Source: Flavobacterium ginsenosidimutans
Lineage (GTDB): Bacteria; Bacteroidota; Bacteroidia; Flavobacteriales; Flavobacteriaceae
NCBI RefSeq assembly: GCF_003254625.1
Contig: NZ_QJRJ01000074.1
Coordinates: 62,001-126,000 of the forward strand
DNA length: 64,000 nucleotides
Direction: 5' to 3'
The notes under the pieces are model-generated. The model had not been told where the DNA came from. It saw nothing but the letters and a program-made list of their open reading frames with translations, and ran no database searches. Position 1 is the first letter of the stretch, and the number at the start of each line of letters is the position of its first letter. Shown piece by piece: positions 61,447 to 64,000 of this stretch. A program made the translations under genes and the position numbers.

Positions 61447-61989
61447 ATGATGAATTTTAATTTACAACTCGTTTTAGAAAATGATTTTTGTATTCTATCT
61501 CCTTTAGAAGAAAATGATTTTGATGATTTGTACCAAGTCGCTTCCGATCCTAAAATTTGGGAACAGCATCCAAACAAAGACCGATGGCAAAAAGAAGTTT
61601 TTGAAAAGTTTTTTGAAGGAGCAATCAAAAGCAAAGGCGCTTTTAAAATTATAAATAAAGAAAATGGAGCAGTTATAGGAAGCACAAGATTCTACGATTT
61701 CAATCAAGAAGAAGATTGTGTTTTTATTGGCTATACTTTTTATGCTGTTTCTTGCTGGGGAAAAGGTTTTAATTTAAGTGTAAAAAAGGCAATGTTGGAT
61801 TATCTTTTTGAATATGTTTCTAAAGTTAGATTTCATATTGGTGCCGAAAATATCCGTTCGCAAATCGCAATTTCAAGAGTGAGAGCAAACAAAATTGCCG
61901 AAGAAGAAGTTGCTTATTTTGGCGAAAAACCAAAATTGAATTTTGTTTATCAGATTGATAAAAAAGATTGGAAAACACAAAAGCCTTAA
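61447..61989 (+). CDS. GNAT family N-acetyltransferase
   Basis: The 180-residue protein fits the RimJ/RimL-like GNAT type: LEENDFDDLYQVASDPKIWEQHPNKDRW at the N-terminus, GAVIGSTRFYDFNQEEDCVFIGYTFYAVSCWGKGFNLSVKKAMLDYLFEYV (acetyl-CoA region; the G-x-GKG-like motif is GKGFN), and VRFHIGAENIRSQIAISRV. These modify protein N-termini or small amines. It lies in one run with mgtC (eight-base gap). The substrate is not known. Confidence 0.88.
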   Translation: MMNFNLQLVLENDFCILSPLEENDFDDLYQVASDPKIWEQHPNKDRWQKEVFEKFFEGAIKSKGAFKIINKENGAVIGSTRFYDFNQEEDCVFIGYTFYAVSCWGKGFNLSVKKAMLDYLFEYVSKVRFHIGAENIRSQIAISRVRANKIAEEEVAYFGEKPKLNFVYQIDKKDWKTQKP

Positions 61990-62017
61990 ACATTCTCGTT
62001 TAAGGCTTTTGTGTTTT
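61975..62017. terminator. bidirectional terminator overlapping the GNAT stop codon
   Basis: ACACAAAAGCCTTAAAC and GTTTAAGGCTTTTGTGT form a 17-bp perfect stem with a 6-base loop. The TAA stop of the GNAT gene is inside the stem. It faces the minus-strand DUF4249 gene. Confidence 0.88.
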
Positions 62018-62032
62018 TATGGATAACCATTT

Positions 62033-62875
62033 TTATTGTACCAAGTAAGGAACCTGATCGGCTTCGCACAGTCTAAAATAGCCAAAAGCGAAATTATTAG
62101 CATCAGTAGTATTGACAATGTTTCCTCTAATATTTCCAGGTGGAACAGAAAACGGATTAGAACTCGAAGCTTCCAAAATTAATTTCCAATAATTAAAGAA
62201 GTTTTTAGAAACACCTCTATGTGTAATTGTAACCGTGTTTCCTGGTTTCATGTCCTCTGAATGGGAATATCTTGTACTGATTTCATTTCCGTTATAGAAT
62301 TCATCATTTGTGATTTCGTATTCTGGGTAAATCAAGAATTCACTTTGATAATCGGTCACGTAAAAATTAGTTTGATCTGCAGGATCGTTGTAATAAAAAG
62401 TCAATTCGATTATATCTTTTCCGTCAAAATCAGGAACAATTTTCTGTTCAACTTTATTAATTGGAGTTACAGAAGTCAGTTTTTCAACAGCTGTAAAACT
62501 TTGCCCTTCTGCTTCTACAAAAAGTGTGTAATCCATATCAATTACAGGAACAAAATCAGTGCATTTGTAAACTCCAGTTTCAGTTTCGTTAAAAGTAAAA
62601 ACATCTCCGTTACTGTTTTCTACTCTCACTTGCGCCCCTGAAACTTTTGGCGTAGAATTGTTGTAATAAGGAGCCGTTTTACTGATTTTTATGGTTTGTT
62701 CTTTTCCGTCAGTTCCTTTTTTCCAAATGATTTCTGCATCTATTACCAGTTTGGTTTCGCCAGTTTCCAGATCCAGATTGACTACATCTTCGCAAGAAGC
62801 GAAAGAAAAAACAAAAAGAAGACTTATTAATGCTAGCACTCTATTCATTACCGTATATTTTTTCAATTTATTCAT
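62033..62875 (-). CDS. DUF4249 family outer-membrane lipoprotein
   Basis: From the ATG at 62875 (MNKLKKYTVMNRVLAL) this protein has a lipoprotein signal (FSFASCEDVV) and a DUF4249 domain: VNLDLETGETKLVIDAEIIWKKGTDGKEQTIKISKTAPYYNN, then beta-rich sequence to VPYLVQ. The ATG nine codons further on (MNRVLAL) is an alternative start. DUF4249 proteins are usually encoded next to a TonB-dependent receptor, which is true here: the receptor stop is four bases upstream. The role is probably a surface companion of the receptor. Confidence 0.88.
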   Translation of the reverse strand: MNKLKKYTVMNRVLALISLLFVFSFASCEDVVNLDLETGETKLVIDAEIIWKKGTDGKEQTIKISKTAPYYNNSTPKVSGAQVRVENSNGDVFTFNETETGVYKCTDFVPVIDMDYTLFVEAEGQSFTAVEKLTSVTPINKVEQKIVPDFDGKDIIELTFYYNDPADQTNFYVTDYQSEFLIYPEYEITNDEFYNGNEISTRYSHSEDMKPGNTVTITHRGVSKNFFNYWKLILEASSSNPFSVPPGNIRGNIVNTTDANNFAFGYFRLCEADQVPYLVQ

Positions 62876-62879
62876 AGCA

Positions 62880-64000
62880 TTAAAATTTAAAATTATAAGA
62901 AACTCCAGGAACAATTCCGAAAATCGAAAGCCTTCTGGTTTCATTTGCTCCTGTATCTTCATTGGTTGTAAAACTCATAGAAGCCGCATTTTTTCTGTTG
63001 TAAATATTATAAAGGCTAAATACCCAATAGCTCTGCCATCCTTTCTTTTTGTCTGGTTTTGGCGTGTATGTAGCCGCAACATCTAAGTGATGGAAAAGCG
63101 GTAATCTATTTTCGTTTCTCAAAGAATAATTCGGAATATGAATGCCTCCCATTTCATAGTATCCATTTGCATACGTTACTGGCTGTCCAGACTGTAAAGT
63201 GAAATTTCCATTAAAAGACCATTTCGGATTCAATTCATAACTCCCCACAATACTTAAATTATGCAATTTGTCATAACCAGATAAATACCAGTCACCGTTT
63301 GCAACCCCTGGTTCTTCTGGAGTTCTTCCTGGCGTTTTTTGTTCTGCTCTAGATAAAGTATAGGAAACCCATCCTGTGAAAACACCCGTATTTTTTCTAA
63401 ATAATAATTCCATTCCGTAAGATCTGGCTTTTCCGTTTAGAATAACCTGTTCAATGTTGTTGTTAGCCAAAATATCAGCGCCGTTAATATAGTCAATACG
63501 ATTTTGAACATTTTTATAAAATAATTCGGTTTCTAAAGAGTAATCCCCGTCTTTGAAATTTCTGAAATAACCCATCGCATATTGATCCAAAAGCTGAGGT
63601 TTTGTGAAAGGCCCACTTGGTGTCCAGATGCTCATTGGAAGTGGAGATTGCGTATTTGATAAAATATGAATGTACTGAGCCATTCTGTTGTAACTTGCTT
63701 TTATAGAAGTTTCGTCGTTAAAAGCATAAGATAAGGCCGCTCTTGGTTCAAAATTATTGAAGTTGCTGATTGTTTTTCCTTTTCCATACGAAATGCTTCC
63801 GTTTGGCGTCCCTTCTTCATAAATTTTATAAAGCGGATTGTAGACTACTGCTTGACCATTTTCGTAAGTACTGATGGTTTCGTCTCCTAAACGTAAAAAC
63901 ATACTATAACGAAGTCCGTAGCGAAAAGTCAGTTTTTCTGTAATCTGATTTTCAAAATCAACAAAAGCAGAAGATTCTAAAGCGTATTTTTTATCCAGCT
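62880..64000 (-). CDS. TonB-dependent receptor, C-terminal part (runs off the window)
   Basis: The reading frame is open to the window edge; translation of the last 98 bases gives in-frame LDKKYALESSAFVDFEN, so the start lies beyond 64000. The visible 373 residues are outer-membrane barrel strands ending ...FGIVPGVSYNFKF, with the closing aromatic F typical of BamA recognition. Motifs such as LSIVGSYELNPKWSFNGNFTLQSGQPVTY are typical of TonB receptors with a DUF4249 partner. It is cotranscribed with the DUF4249 gene. Confidence 0.9.
   Translation of the reverse strand, partial: LDKKYALESSAFVDFENQITEKLTFRYGLRYSMFLRLGDETISTYENGQAVVYNPLYKIYEEGTPNGSISYGKGKTISNFNNFEPRAALSYAFNDETSIKASYNRMAQYIHILSNTQSPLPMSIWTPSGPFTKPQLLDQYAMGYFRNFKDGDYSLETELFYKNVQNRIDYINGADILANNNIEQVILNGKARSYGMELLFRKNTGVFTGWVSYTLSRAEQKTPGRTPEEPGVANGDWYLSGYDKLHNLSIVGSYELNPKWSFNGNFTLQSGQPVTYANGYYEMGGIHIPNYSLRNENRLPLFHHLDVAATYTPKPDKKKGWQSYWVFSLYNIYNRKNAASMSFTTNEDTGANETRRLSIFGIVPGVSYNFKF

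Noticed and set aside
62262-63086. Plus-strand open frames across the DUF4249 and receptor genes
   Set aside because: They run antisense to two well-supported envelope genes and have no family resemblance.

Overview
The window reads as chromosomal DNA of a Flavobacterium-like member of the Bacteroidota. The evidence is the AT-rich composition, SusC/SusD outer-membrane uptake proteins, a giant protein with a gliding-motility/type IX secretion C-terminal domain, MurB-RecF-RibH-MutL-LepB-DapB-ParAB housekeeping proteins of flavobacterial type, and promoters matching the Bacteroidota -7 box TAnnTTTG. There is no rRNA, insertion sequence, integrase or CRISPR array. One intact tRNA (tRNA-Pro, TGG) and one broken tRNA-Pro fragment are present.

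Layout. 0-18.3 kb is a conserved housekeeping block: a PaiB-like protein, murB, a glycosyltransferase, a DUF2461 protein, recF, a TPR membrane protein, ribH, mutL, two rhomboid proteases, an endonuclease/exonuclease/phosphatase, WbqC, lepB, dapB, a DUF5683 protein, parB and parA. 18.4-27.9 kb holds an RlpA-like protein, a large secreted beta-helix protein, tRNA-Pro, trxB and an envelope-type operon (PadR, PspC, two DUF2807 proteins). 28.4-35.9 kb is a single 2480-residue adhesin-like protein with 15 tandem repeats of about 73 residues. 35.9-43.5 kb is a copper-handling island: a small Cys-Cys protein, a multicopper oxidase fused to a CopB-like barrel, CopA, an HMA-AraC fusion regulator, a DUF3347 protein and a Cys-rich secreted protein. 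43.5-45.7 kb is a divergent AraC/MFS pair. 46.2-52.9 kb is a SusC-SusD-surface lipoprotein operon with LacI-type palindromes in its leader. 53-58.2 kb holds accessory genes: a pentapeptide protein, an AraC regulator coupled to a caspase-like DUF6642 protein, an MTA/SAH-type nucleosidase and a GH2 glycosidase. 58.4-60.8 kb is a very AT-rich cassette: an XRE regulator, an HTH-ImmA/IrrE metalloprotease and an unknown helical partner, with a perfect 50-bp palindrome in the promoter. 60.8-64 kb has MgtC, a GNAT acetyltransferase, and a DUF4249 lipoprotein with a TonB-dependent receptor that runs off the window.

How the genes work together. The copper island combines export (CopA), oxidation (multicopper oxidase), binding proteins and a regulator that carries its own CxxC metal site. 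The SusCD operon imports a glycan across the outer membrane, probably pectin- or glycan-derived, but carries no depolymerase of its own; the GH2 enzyme nearby is the only obvious hydrolase. The best candidate for an undescribed system is the 58.9-60.8 kb pair (metalloprotease plus unknown partner): its promoter is embedded in a long palindrome and a second half-matching operator, which is the architecture of a tightly self-repressed stress, toxin-antitoxin-like or anti-phage module. A second candidate is the AraC/DUF6642 pair, in which the predicted caspase-like protein seems to have lost its catalytic residues.
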